The notes under the pieces are model-generated. The model was not told the DNA's origin and made no database searches. It saw only the letters and a list, made by a program, of their open reading frames with translations. A DNA stretch of 64,000 nucleotides from JAXGXT01 sp040772665 (GTDB lineage Bacteria; Bacillota; Clostridia; Lachnospirales; Anaerotignaceae), in assembly GCA_040772665.1 (NCBI GenBank), contig JAXGXT010000003.1, positions 248,001 through 312,000 of the forward strand, in the 5' to 3' direction. A program made the translations under genes and the position numbers. Of the stretch, positions 54,297 to 62,668 are shown piece by piece (within the stretch, counting starts at the first letter, position 1; every line of letters begins with the position of its first letter).

Positions 54297-54775
54297 ATAT
54301 GTTATAATATCCACAAATTTCATTTGTGTAAAGAGCCTGACGGCTCTGTCGCTGTTATCACAGCGGCCAGACTGAAGACAAACCTTGGGCGTTGCCCAAC
54401 CCTACTTGCTTTTTGAAAAAAGCAAGACCCAAAACTTTTATCAAAACCGCATATTCATGCGGTTTTAGATGGGTCAAGTAGGAAGGTTGAAGATAAACGC
54501 CGACGCTGGGCATCGGAAAGAAGTCCGACGGCAAAGCCGCTTTTTTGTAAAAAAAAGTGCTGAACGAAGTAGCGGTTTGCGAAGCAAATTCCTGACAGTA
54601 AAACCCTTGTGGGTGTTTGAGGGCAAAGCCCTCAAGGTTTTGACTTTGCCTACGTTCTTACCGTTGTTATCACAGCGGACTATATTACTCATAAAATTTT
54701 TCAAGTTTTATTCGTTCATTGACAAAAGAAAATGTCGGCTTTGCCGCCGCTTTCTTTTGTTTTTATGATATAATA
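54297..54775. repeat. Intergenic hairpin repeat element, long form (copy C)
   Basis: Nearly collinear with copy B. CCACAAATTTCATTTGTG (54311-54328), AGAGCCTGACGGCTCT (54332-54347) and the palindrome TCGCTGTTATCACAGCGG (54349-54366) come first. The palindrome recurs at 54661-54678, bracketing the shared inner element. The right arm again has AAAAGAAA/TTTCTTTT around GTCGGCTTTGCCGCCGC and ends at TATGATATAAT. It occupies most of the 851-bp gap between murA and dnaE. A 99-codon ORF within it is not conserved in copy A. Confidence 0.8.
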
Positions 54776-54848
54776 TTTTAAAGCGGAAAATGGGGAAATT
54801 GTATTTAAAATGTAGGTAAAGTTAGCCTTGAGGGTATTAGCCCATTTT

Positions 54849-54871
54849 AAAACCGCATATTATGCGGTTTT
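54849..54871 (+). repeat. Isolated hairpin module in the dnaE leader
   Basis: A perfect palindrome with core AACCGCATATTATGCGGTT, matching the CCGCAT...ATGCGG hairpin of the repeat elements, stands alone 119 bp before the dnaE start. GTTTATATA is tandemly repeated at 54952-54969. Confidence 0.5.
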
Positions 54872-54989
54872 AAACAAAAGGCTGATTATTAGGAATTTGA
54901 TTTTACAAGCTGATAATATGCGGTATTGGTGGTGCCAAGGTTTTCATCATTGTTTATATAGTTTATATAGTTTATTAAGGGGGCCGAAA

Positions 54990-57900
54990 ATGGAAAAAGA
55001 AAAGTTGAATTTTACACATTTGCATGTTCATACTGAATACAGCCTTCTTGACGGTTCGGCTAAAATAGGTGAGCTTATTGACAGGGTTAAGGAGCTTGGA
55101 ATGGATAGTGTTGCCATAACTGACCATGGGGCAATGTTTGGTGCAATTGAATTTTATAAAAAAGCTAAAGAAGCAAATATAAAGCCTATAATCGGTTGTG
55201 AGGTGTATGTTGCACCTGAGAGCCGTTTAATTAAAGACAGCACAAAAGGAAGTCATTACAATCATTTGGTTTTATTGGCTGAAAACAATGAAGGTTATCA
55301 AAACTTGATAAAGCTTGTTTCTTACGGATATTTAGACGGGTTTTATTACAAGCCCAGAGTGGACAGAGAGCTTTTAAGGAAATATAACAAAGGAATTATT
55401 GCAAGCAGTGCATGTCTTGCAGGGCCTGTTGCAAGAGGAATATTAAATTTAGGATATGGCAAGGCGAAAGAGATTGCCCTTGAATATGACCACATATTCG
55501 GCAGAGGCAACTTTTTTTTAGAGCTTCAAGACCACGGAATGAAAGAACAAAAGATTGTTAACGAGCAGCTTATAAGAATGAGCAGAGAAACGGGAATTCC
55601 TCTTATTGCAACAAACGACAGTCACTATATATTTAAAGATGATGCGGCGGCTCATGACATACTTCTTTGCATTCAAACGGGAAAAACTGTTAATGACGAA
55701 AACAGAATGAAATATGAGGGAGAGCAGTTTTATATTAAAAGTCCCGAAGAAATGTATGGACTTTTTCATTATGTTCCCGAAGCTGTTACAAACACTTATG
55801 AAATTGCAAAAAGATGCAATGTGGAATTTAAATTTCACGAGCTTAAGCTTCCTGAATTCAGCGTTCCCAAGGGAAAAACTGCATATGAATATTTAAGGGA
55901 AATTTGTTATGAGGGGTTGGAAAAAAACTATCCCAATTATGGCAAGGACATTAATGAAAGGCTTGAGTATGAGCTTAAAACAATAAAGGACATGGGGTTT
56001 GTTGACTATTTTCTTATTGTTTGGGATTTTATTAAGTTTGCAAAGGACAGCGGTATAATTGTTGGGCCGGGAAGAGGGTCGGCGGCAGGAAGTATTGTAA
56101 GCTACTGTCTTTACATAACAACAATTGACCCTATTAAGCACAATTTGATTTTTGAAAGGTTTCTTAACCCTGAGCGTGTAAGCATGCCCGACATTGACAT
56201 TGATTTTTGTTATGAAAGGCGGCAGGAGGTTATTGATTATGTTATTGAAAAATACGGAGAAAGCCACGTTGCACAGATTATTACATTTGGAACTTTAGCC
56301 GCAAGGGCTGCCATAAAAGACGTTGGACGTGCCCTGAACATGCCTTATGCCGAGGTTGACAGAATAAGCAAAATGATTCCTTTTGAGCTTGGAATAACAA
56401 TTGACAGGGCATTAAAAATCAATCCTGAGCTTAGAATGGTTTATGAAGAAGACGAAAGGGCAAAGCTTCTTATTGATACGGGAAAAAGGCTTGAGGGACT
56501 TCCAAGGCATTCTTCCACACATGCGGCAGGTGTTGTTATATGCCGTGACCCTGTTATGGAATATGTTCCTCTTAACAGCAACGACGGGGCAATCACCACC
56601 CAATATACCATGAATACTTTAGAGGAGCTTGGGCTTTTGAAAATGGATTTTCTTGGGCTTAGAACTCTTACTGTTATTCAAAATGCTGTGAAGGAAATAA
56701 AACGTATATATGGAATTGATATTGACATTGACAATCTTCCTTTAGACGACAAAAAGGTTTATGATTTAATTGCACAAGGTAAAACAGAAGGGATTTTTCA
56801 GCTGGAAAGTGCAGGAATGAAAGCATTTATGAAAGAGCTTATGCCTTCTGTGCTGGAGGATTTAATTGCGGGGATTTCTCTTTACAGGCCCGGGCCTATG
56901 GACTTTATACCTAAGTATATTAAGGGAAAAAACAGTGGTGAAAATGTTAAATACACTCATACTGCTTTAGAACACATATTAGAGCCTACATACGGCTGTA
57001 TTGTCTATCAGGAGCAGGTTATGCAGATTGTGCGTGAGCTTGCAGGGTACAGCCTTGGCAGAAGTGATTTGGTCAGGCGTGCAATGAGCAAGAAAAAGGC
57101 CTCTGTTATGGCGGAAGAAAGAAAGAATTTTGTGTATGGAATTGGGGATGAGGTTCCCGGGTGTGTTAAAAACGGCATTCCTGCACAGGCGGCGGAAGAG
57201 ATTTTTGATGAAATGACCGACTTTGCCAAGTATGCCTTTAACAAAAGCCATGCGGCATGTTATGCTGTTGTAGGGTATCAGACAGCATGGCTTAAAACAT
57301 ATTATCCCATAGAGTTTATGGCGGCGCTTATGACATCGGTTATGGACAACTCAACTAAAATTGCCGCATATATTGAAGAGTGCAAAAAAATGGGTATAAA
57401 GCTTTTACCTCCTGATATAAACAAAGGATTTATGGGATTTTCTGTTTCTGAGGGGAAGATAAGGTTTGGGCTTGCGGCAATTAAAAGTGTGGGAAGAAGC
57501 GGAATAAACTCCATTGTTAAAGAAAGAGAAGAAAAGGGTGAATTTTTCGGGCTTAAAGATTTTCTTAAGAGAATGGAGAACAAAGATATTAACAAGCGTG
57601 CCATTGAAAGTTTTATTAAAGCAGGAGCTTTTGATGGTTTTGGCGGAACAAGAAGTCAATACATGGCTGTTTATAAAAGTGTTCTTGACGGAATTGCAAA
57701 TGCAAGAAAAAACAACATTGAAGGGCAGCTTGATTTATTTGCTTTTACAGCAGAAGAGGAAACAAGGGAAGCCGATGATTTTCCATACATTGAGGAATAT
57801 CCAAAGAAAGTGAAGTTAGGGTATGAGAAAGAGGTTTTGGGGATTTATGTAAGCGGACATCCATTAAGTGAAATTGAGGATGAGCTTAAGAGAAAGGTAA

Positions 57901-58442
57901 GTTGTTTAAGCATTGACCTTGCGGCAAGTGACGACGAGGGAGAAAGACAGATTAAGGATGGGGAAAGGGTTAAATACGGCGGACTTATAACGGAAAAGGT
58001 TATCAAGTATACTAAAAACAACAAAGTTATGGCTTTTATAAAGCTTGAAGATATGTATGGTTTTATTGAGGTTATTATATTTCCAAACACTTATGAAAAA
58101 TATCAAGCCCTTATTAACGAAGAGAGCATTATTATTGTTGAGGGAAGAGTTCAGGCAAATGACGGTGAGGATTACAAGATTATTGCCGAAAGCATAAGTG
58201 ACATAAATGACACTCAAAGCAGGAGAAAGGCGGCTGTTTTATATCTTAAAGCTGAAAACGAAGGAGTATTTAAAGATATCTTAAGTGTTTTGGAGGAATA
58301 TCCGGGGGAAGTGCCTGTTAAGGTTAGAAATTTACAGACAGGCGGATGGCTTATTGCCCATTGTTCCGTGGAGCCAAGCGAAGAGCTTTTAAGCAGATTA
58401 ATAATTATGCTTGGCGAAAGCAGTGTTGTGTTTAAAGGTTAA
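54990..58442 (+). CDS. dnaE: DNA polymerase III alpha subunit DnaE
   Basis: An 1150-residue replicative polymerase of the DnaE class. An N-terminal PHP domain starts FTHLHVHTEYSLLDGSAKI. The polymerase catalytic acids lie in MPDIDIDFCYERR, followed by helix-hairpin-helix and a C-terminal OB-fold (GLITEKVIKYTKNNKVMAFI). No exonuclease insertion is present, so it is DnaE, not PolC. In Firmicutes DnaE usually extends primers while PolC is the main polymerase. I chose ATG 54990 after AAGGGGGCC; an upstream in-frame start at 54828 adds 54 low-complexity residues from the repeat-derived leader. Confidence 0.96.
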   Translation: MEKEKLNFTHLHVHTEYSLLDGSAKIGELIDRVKELGMDSVAITDHGAMFGAIEFYKKAKEANIKPIIGCEVYVAPESRLIKDSTKGSHYNHLVLLAENNEGYQNLIKLVSYGYLDGFYYKPRVDRELLRKYNKGIIASSACLAGPVARGILNLGYGKAKEIALEYDHIFGRGNFFLELQDHGMKEQKIVNEQLIRMSRETGIPLIATNDSHYIFKDDAAAHDILLCIQTGKTVNDENRMKYEGEQFYIKSPEEMYGLFHYVPEAVTNTYEIAKRCNVEFKFHELKLPEFSVPKGKTAYEYLREICYEGLEKNYPNYGKDINERLEYELKTIKDMGFVDYFLIVWDFIKFAKDSGIIVGPGRGSAAGSIVSYCLYITTIDPIKHNLIFERFLNPERVSMPDIDIDFCYERRQEVIDYVIEKYGESHVAQIITFGTLAARAAIKDVGRALNMPYAEVDRISKMIPFELGITIDRALKINPELRMVYEEDERAKLLIDTGKRLEGLPRHSSTHAAGVVICRDPVMEYVPLNSNDGAITTQYTMNTLEELGLLKMDFLGLRTLTVIQNAVKEIKRIYGIDIDIDNLPLDDKKVYDLIAQGKTEGIFQLESAGMKAFMKELMPSVLEDLIAGISLYRPGPMDFIPKYIKGKNSGENVKYTHTALEHILEPTYGCIVYQEQVMQIVRELAGYSLGRSDLVRRAMSKKKASVMAEERKNFVYGIGDEVPGCVKNGIPAQAAEEIFDEMTDFAKYAFNKSHAACYAVVGYQTAWLKTYYPIEFMAALMTSVMDNSTKIAAYIEECKKMGIKLLPPDINKGFMGFSVSEGKIRFGLAAIKSVGRSGINSIVKEREEKGEFFGLKDFLKRMENKDINKRAIESFIKAGAFDGFGGTRSQYMAVYKSVLDGIANARKNNIEGQLDLFAFTAEEETREADDFPYIEEYPKKVKLGYEKEVLGIYVSGHPLSEIEDELKRKVSCLSIDLAASDDEGERQIKDGERVKYGGLITEKVIKYTKNNKVMAFIKLEDMYGFIEVIIFPNTYEKYQALINEESIIIVEGRVQANDGEDYKIIAESISDINDTQSRRKAAVLYLKAENEGVFKDILSVLEEYPGEVPVKVRNLQTGGWLIAHCSVEPSEELLSRLIIMLGESSVVFKG

Positions 58443-58456
58443 GAAAAAAGTTAATG

Positions 58457-58485
58457 TTGACATTTTTACAGTTATCATTATATCT
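58457..58485 (+). promoter_or_regulatory. Promoter for pyk
   Basis: TTGACA at 58457-58462 with a TATATC/ATATCT -10 at 16-17 bp spacing, 21 bp before the start codon. Confidence 0.5.
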
Positions 58486-58505
58486 AAAGCAGAAAGGTGA
58501 AATAT

Positions 58506-60266
58506 ATGAGAAAAACCAAAATTGTTTGTACCCTTGGGCCATCATGTGATACCAAGGAAAAGATAAGAGGATTGGCATTAAACGGCATGGATGCTGCAAG
58601 GATTAATTTTTCACACGGGACATATGAAAGCCATGAAAAGATAATCAAGAATTTAAAAGAAGTAAGAGAAGAATTAAACATGCCAATTGCCCTTATTCTT
58701 GACACAAAGGGGCCTGAAATAAGAATTAAATCAATTGGAAAAAAGAAAGCTTATCTTGAGCCGGGAAGTGTTTTTGTTCTTACAACAAGGGATGTTGTTG
58801 GAGATGAAACAATTGTAAGTGTTACTTATGAGGACTTGCCTAATGATTTAAAAGAAAACAGCCGTGTACTTATTGACGACGGGCTTGTGGAGTTAAAGGT
58901 TACAAGGCTGACAGAGACAGACATAATTTGCGAGGTTGTTAACGGAGGATTTATAAGTTCCAACAAGGGTGTAAACGTGCCTGACGTTTATGTTAACCTT
59001 CCGTCGCTTACAGAAAGAGATATTGAGGATTTAAAATTTGGAATTGTAATGGGATTTGATTACATTGCCGCATCATTTATAAGAAATGTCAACGATGTTA
59101 TAAAAATGCGTAAGGTATTAGAAGAAAACGGCGGAGCTGACATCAACATAATTGCAAAAATTGAAAACAGAGAGGGTGTCAACAATATTGATGATATTCT
59201 TGAAGTTGCTGATGGCATAATGGTTGCAAGGGGGGATCTTGGTGTTGAGATTCCTATTGAGGAAGTGCCTCTTGTGCAAAAGGAGCTTATTAAAAAGGCG
59301 AATCTTGCATGCAAGCCTGTTATTACTGCAACCCAGATGCTTGAAAGTATGCAAAACAATCCAAGGCCTACAAGAGCAGAGGCAAATGACGTTGCCAATG
59401 CTATATTTGATGGGACTGATGCAATTATGTTAAGCGGCGAAACGGCGTCAGGGAAATATCCTATTGAAAGCGTTTCTACAATGGCAAGGATTGCCCTTAC
59501 CACAGAGGGAAGCATTAATTACATCAAAAGGCTTAAGCAGCAGTTTGTTTATGACCAGACAAGCATGACAAATGCCATTGGTTATGCCGCCTGCACCATT
59601 GCGGCAGAACTTGGAACAAGCTGTATTGCAACTGTTACAAAAACAGGGTTTACTGCAAGAAAAATTTCCAGGTTTAAGCCTATTTGTCCTATTGCGGCAA
59701 GCAGCTTTAATGAAAAGGTTTGGAGGCAGCTTAATCTTATTTGGGGATGCAGGCCTGTGCTTGTGAGGGAGATTGTTGAAGATTCCAAAATTTTTGAGCT
59801 TGCCATTGAAACGGCTGTTTCAAGCGGGCTGGCAATCAACGGGGATACTGTTGTTATTGCGGCAGGGGTGCCTGTTGGTGTTTCAGGAACAACAAACACA
59901 TTAAGGGTTGAAATTGTGGGAGATGTAATATGCAAGGGGTGCGGTATAGGCAAAAAAAGTGCTTCAGGGCGTGCAACCATTGTAAAGGTAATGAAGCAAG
60001 CAGAAAGAAATTTTAAGACAGGGGATATTCTTGTCACAACGAAGACAAACAATGAGCTTATTCCCTTTGCAAAAAGAGCAAGTGCCATAGTTGTGGGGCC
60101 TGTGGAGCCTTGTGAAAACACACATGAAGAAGTGCTTGGATATGCTCTTGGCATACCTGTTGTTATATGCAACACAAATGTAACGGAAATTATAAAAGAC
60201 GGGTCGGTTATTACTGTTGATGCGGAAAAAGGGTTTGTCTACACAGGTGTGCATGATTGCAAATGA
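58506..60266 (+). CDS. pyk: Pyruvate kinase with C-terminal PEP-utilising domain
   Basis: The 586-residue enzyme makes pyruvate and ATP from PEP and ADP. The core has KIVCTLGPSCDT, the LDTKGPEIR nucleotide motif, and the active-site IIAKIENREGVNN with catalytic Lys and Glu, and TQMLESM. Unlike the 470-residue E. coli type, it carries a C-terminal extension of about 110 residues (GKKSASGRATIVKV to FVYTG) similar to the mobile phosphohistidine domain of PPDK, but without the catalytic His motif, as in Bacillus pyruvate kinases. ATG 58506 follows AGAAAGGTG; GTG 58497 is in frame. Confidence 0.95.
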   Translation: MRKTKIVCTLGPSCDTKEKIRGLALNGMDAARINFSHGTYESHEKIIKNLKEVREELNMPIALILDTKGPEIRIKSIGKKKAYLEPGSVFVLTTRDVVGDETIVSVTYEDLPNDLKENSRVLIDDGLVELKVTRLTETDIICEVVNGGFISSNKGVNVPDVYVNLPSLTERDIEDLKFGIVMGFDYIAASFIRNVNDVIKMRKVLEENGGADINIIAKIENREGVNNIDDILEVADGIMVARGDLGVEIPIEEVPLVQKELIKKANLACKPVITATQMLESMQNNPRPTRAEANDVANAIFDGTDAIMLSGETASGKYPIESVSTMARIALTTEGSINYIKRLKQQFVYDQTSMTNAIGYAACTIAAELGTSCIATVTKTGFTARKISRFKPICPIAASSFNEKVWRQLNLIWGCRPVLVREIVEDSKIFELAIETAVSSGLAINGDTVVIAAGVPVGVSGTTNTLRVEIVGDVICKGCGIGKKSASGRATIVKVMKQAERNFKTGDILVTTKTNNELIPFAKRASAIVVGPVEPCENTHEEVLGYALGIPVVICNTNVTEIIKDGSVITVDAEKGFVYTGVHDCK

Positions 60267-60279
60267 TTAGGAGAATAGT

Positions 60280-60432
60280 ATGGACGAAAAACTGCAAAGA
60301 ATGATTGATGAGCTTGTGATGTATTATGAAACAAGCGGTGGATATGAAAATTTTTATGAAGAAGAGATAGTTTGCAGAACTGCCGAGCAAATTTATGAAT
60401 TATATGAAGAGACATTTTCGGAGGGTGTTTAA
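60280..60432 (+). CDS. Small acidic protein of 50 residues, unknown function
   Basis: A short ORF (MDEKLQRMIDELVMYYETSG, ending FSEGV) starts 13 bp after pyk with TAGGAGAA seven bases upstream. It is rich in Glu and Tyr, helical in character, with no signal or membrane segment. A Spo0E-like aspartyl phosphatase was considered but the SxxxD motif is absent; ICELYEET-like C-terminal helix is not diagnostic. Position and ribosome binding site support expression with pyk. Its stop codon abuts a repeat fragment. I do not recognise a family. Confidence 0.55.
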   Translation: MDEKLQRMIDELVMYYETSGGYENFYEEEIVCRTAEQIYELYEETFSEGV

Positions 60433-60545
60433 AGGCCAAAGACCTTGGGCTTTGCCCAAACCCACTCGCTTTTTGAAAAAAGCGAGGCAAAAACTTTTGC
60501 ATAAAACCGCATGGGTATGCGGTTTTACATTGGGTTTAGGGGATG
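60433..60545 (+). repeat. Partial copy of the repeat element 5' module (copy D)
   Basis: ACCTTGGGCTTTGCCCAAAC, CTCGCTTTTTGAAAAAAGCG and an ACCGCAT...ATGCGGT hairpin follow in the same order as in copies A-C, with about 80 percent identity by eye; the 3' module is missing or very reduced. The CTCGC/GCGAG stem with T run may serve as terminator for pyk. Confidence 0.65.
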
Positions 60546-60559
60546 TTGGACTTTGAAGA

Positions 60560-61300
60560 CTAAATAAAGGCACCTCCATCTACAACTACGTTTTGGCCTG
60601 TTACAAAATCTGCGTGAGCTATAAGGGCATAAACTGTTTGGGCAATATCTTCAGGGGTTGCAACTCTTTTAAGGGGTGTTTCGCCGGCAAGTTTTTCTAC
60701 GAAGGCGTCTTGTCCGTCTACCCAGCGAGTAAGAACTATTCCCGGGGCAACACCGATTACTCTTACCTCCGGGGCAAGAACTCTTGCAAGGGATTTGGTT
60801 ATACTTATTTCTGCGGCTTTACTGGCCGAATAGGCGATTGAACTGCCAAGGCCTGTTATGCCTGCTATTGAAGTTATATTTATTATTACACCTTTATTTT
60901 TTTTAAGGGCTTCGGCTGCGGCTCTGCACATAAAGAATGTGCCTTTAACATTAAGGTTGAAGATATCGTCAAAATATTCTTCTTTCATGCCGTGGAGGTC
61001 ATTATGATCTACGAAATGGGTTTTGCCTGCGTTATTAACAAGAATATCAAGGCGGCCGAAATCTTTTAGTATGGTTTCAACCATTGAAATTACCTGGTCA
61101 TCTTTTGAAACATCTGCTTTATAGACATTACATTTTACACCCATGGTTTCTATTTCTGATTTTGTTTCATATGCCTCTTTTTCTGAGCGGGAATAGTTTA
61201 TACAGATGTTTGTGCCCTCTTTAGCAAGGCGCAGCGCAACGCCTTTTCCAACACCTGTTCCTCCGCCTGTGATAAGAGCTACTTTGTTTTTGATTTCCAT
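60560..61300 (-). CDS. SDR family oxidoreductase (FabG-like)
   Basis: A 246-residue short-chain dehydrogenase. The Rossmann cofactor motif is TGGGTGVGKG, followed by NNAG, catalytic Ser in ITSIAG, YSASK (Tyr and Lys) and the C-terminal VVDGGAF. Arg residues near the second strand (NYSRSEKEA) suggest NADPH. The substrate may be a 3-oxoacyl-ACP or sugar; no fab genes are adjacent, so a dedicated FabG is unlikely. The start follows CAAGGAGGAAACC on the minus strand. It is monocistronic. Confidence 0.9.
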   Translation of the reverse strand: MEIKNKVALITGGGTGVGKGVALRLAKEGTNICINYSRSEKEAYETKSEIETMGVKCNVYKADVSKDDQVISMVETILKDFGRLDILVNNAGKTHFVDHNDLHGMKEEYFDDIFNLNVKGTFFMCRAAAEALKKNKGVIINITSIAGITGLGSSIAYSASKAAEISITKSLARVLAPEVRVIGVAPGIVLTRWVDGQDAFVEKLAGETPLKRVATPEDIAQTVYALIAHADFVTGQNVVVDGGAFI

Positions 61301-61444
61301 ATGGTTTCCTCCTTGGCAATATATTTATAAATTTATGTTAATGAAATTTTAAAAAAGTTAAGAACGGATATTAAAAAATTTAATACACTAAGATTAACAC
61401 AAGTTTACCATGAAGAATAAATGATGTAAACGATTAAAGAAATG

Positions 61445-61485
61445 AAAATCGACGAATGAGGCTGATGCTATTCGTCGATTTTTTT
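61445..61485 (-). terminator. Terminator overlapping the end of the XRE regulator gene
   Basis: AAAATCGACGAAT (61445-61457) pairs perfectly with ATTCGTCGATTTT (61470-61482) across a 12-nt loop. The 3' arm on the + strand is the last codons and stop of the minus-strand regulator gene, so its terminator begins inside the coding sequence. Confidence 0.65.
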
Positions 61486-61950
61486 ATTTTTATCAAGGCT
61501 GTCTATATAATCTATCAGTTCTCGAAATTCCTTTTCTGTTAGGCTTGAAAGGCTTGCGAAAAGTTTATGATGGGTTTTTAGTGTTTTCATATCAGTGATA
61601 CTGGTTTTAATTTTTTGACCGTATCTAAGAGATGAAAAGATTGTAATTAGATGAAGAAATTTTGTTACAGACACAGACATCTCTTTTGCTTCGGATTTAG
61701 CCATTTCCAAAACAGAGGAGTAGCCGTCTATATCAAAAAGCCCAAGGCCTACGGGAGGACCCAAAAGATAGTTCATATCTACGTTAAAAAACTTTGCTAT
61801 TTTAGACAATGTTTTAAAGTTAGGCTCCCTTTCGCCACGTTCGTACATATTTATACTGCTTTTTGAAACGTTTAAAAGCTCGGCTAATTTTTCTTGGGTT
61901 AGCTGATGCTCTTTGCGTAAGGTTTTTAGTGCATTGGAAAAGTGTGACAT
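61468..61950 (-). CDS. XRE-family helix-turn-helix regulator
   Basis: The 160-residue protein has an N-terminal HTH_3 domain (about 5-62: LRKEHQLTQEKLAELLNVSK, then SINMYERGEREPNFKTLSKI), and a helical C-terminal half with no recognised domain. Regulators of this size occur in phage, plasmid and conjugative elements as well as in chromosomal stress loci. It is divergent from the small Cys-rich gene at 62318. AAGGAGA precedes its start. Confidence 0.9.
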   Translation of the reverse strand: MSHFSNALKTLRKEHQLTQEKLAELLNVSKSSINMYERGEREPNFKTLSKIAKFFNVDMNYLLGPPVGLGLFDIDGYSSVLEMAKSEAKEMSVSVTKFLHLITIFSSLRYGQKIKTSITDMKTLKTHHKLFASLSSLTEKEFRELIDYIDSLDKNKKIDE

Positions 61951-62040
61951 GAATTAGTCTCCTTATAAAAAGATTGAATTGTTTTTATTTAGAGTTAGAA
62001 AACAGGGTGATTATATAGAAAAACTATTATATTTATCATA

Positions 62041-62069
62041 AGTATAGCACTATTGACAAAAAGAGTAAA
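62041..62069 (-). promoter_or_regulatory. Candidate promoter for the XRE regulator
   Basis: On the minus strand TTTACT (complement of 62064-62069), 17-bp spacer and TATACT (complement of 62041-62046), about 90 bp before the regulator start. Confidence 0.4.
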
Positions 62070-62128
62070 AGAATAATTTAAACAAAAGTGACATTATTTT
62101 GAAGTATAATTTTTGGTTGTTATTAAGA

Positions 62129-62157
62129 TTGACTAAGAACATATATGCGTGTAGTAT
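62129..62157 (+). promoter_or_regulatory. Candidate promoter for the Cys-rich small gene
   Basis: TTGACT 62129-62134, 17-bp spacer and TAGTAT 62152-62157. The following leader of about 150 nt contains an inverted repeat at 62266-62284. Confidence 0.45.
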
Positions 62158-62265
62158 TTATATATACGAAAGGGTGTTCGAGAAAATTTCGACATTCTTT
62201 ATGAAAAATCAATTATTAAAGGGAAATTTTGTGGCACAAGGTTACAGGAGTTAAAGAGTTTGATT

Positions 62266-62284
62266 TAATCACGATGTGTGATTA
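62266..62284. repeat. Palindrome TAATCAC-N5-GTGATTA
   Basis: Two 7-bp arms separated by five bases lie 33 bp before the start of the small Cys-rich gene. The dyad could be an operator, for example of the divergent XRE regulator, or a leader hairpin. Confidence 0.45.
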
Positions 62285-62317
62285 GGTGAGAACTTTTTGG
62301 AAGAAGGAGGTGGGAGT

Positions 62318-62539
62318 GTGTGTTTTGAATGCAGAAGCAATCCATGTGTTTTTGGATGCCCTAATTACAAAAGAAAAAGGGAGGTTTTTAGATGTGTTGG
62401 ATGTATGGAGGGGATTTACAAAGGTGAAGAATATGTGGTTATAAGCGGCGGCTATTATCACAAAGCATGTGCAAACGAGTTAAGTGTTTCAGATGTTCTT
62501 AAAGGGTTTGGAGTTAATTCAGAGGTTTGTGAAAATTAA
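62318..62539 (+). CDS. Small Cys-rich putative zinc-binding protein
   Basis: A 73-residue protein with two probable zinc sites: CFECRSNPCVFGCPNY at the N terminus and CVGCMEGI with YYHKACANE about 20 residues later, a treble-clef or LIM-like spacing. I chose GTG 62318 because AAGGAGG lies seven bases upstream at 62304-62310; an in-frame TTG at 62297 would include that site. Proteins like this are common in clostridial prophages and integrated elements. It lies divergent from an XRE regulator and next to a second short ORF cut by an IS21 insertion. Function unknown. Confidence 0.65.
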   Translation: MCFECRSNPCVFGCPNYKRKREVFRCVGCMEGIYKGEEYVVISGGYYHKACANELSVSDVLKGFGVNSEVCEN

Positions 62540-62557
62540 AGTAAAGGGAGAGGTGCT

Positions 62558-62644
62558 ATGTCGAAGGTTATAAAAAGAGGGTACAGTTACGGGTTATCAA
62601 AAAGTGTCAATGGCGTTTTGATTTTGTATAAAAACGGCGTTTAA
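62558..62644 (+). pseudogene. Short ORF apparently interrupted by the IS21 element
   Basis: ATG 62558 is preceded by GGGAGAGGTG and reads MSKVIKRGYSYGLSK, after which the frame runs into the likely IS terminus at about 62605 and stops at 62642-62644. The last 13 codons would be IS sequence. The good ribosome binding site suggests a real gene follows the Cys-rich one and lost its 3' part. The remainder is outside the window. Confidence 0.4.
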
Positions 62645-62668
62645 ATTTTGCTGGTTTTTGGCAAAAAA

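Noticed and set aside
54828..54989. Upstream in-frame start that would lengthen DnaE by 54 residues
   Set aside because: The extension is low-complexity, overlaps a repeat-derived hairpin and lacks a ribosome binding site, while ATG 54990 follows AAGGGGGCC and matches the normal DnaE start.
59060..60175. Long antisense ORFs opposite pyk and similar ORFs opposite dnaE, purD, clpC and others
   Set aside because: They mirror the codon bias of the real genes, lack binding sites and show no domain features.
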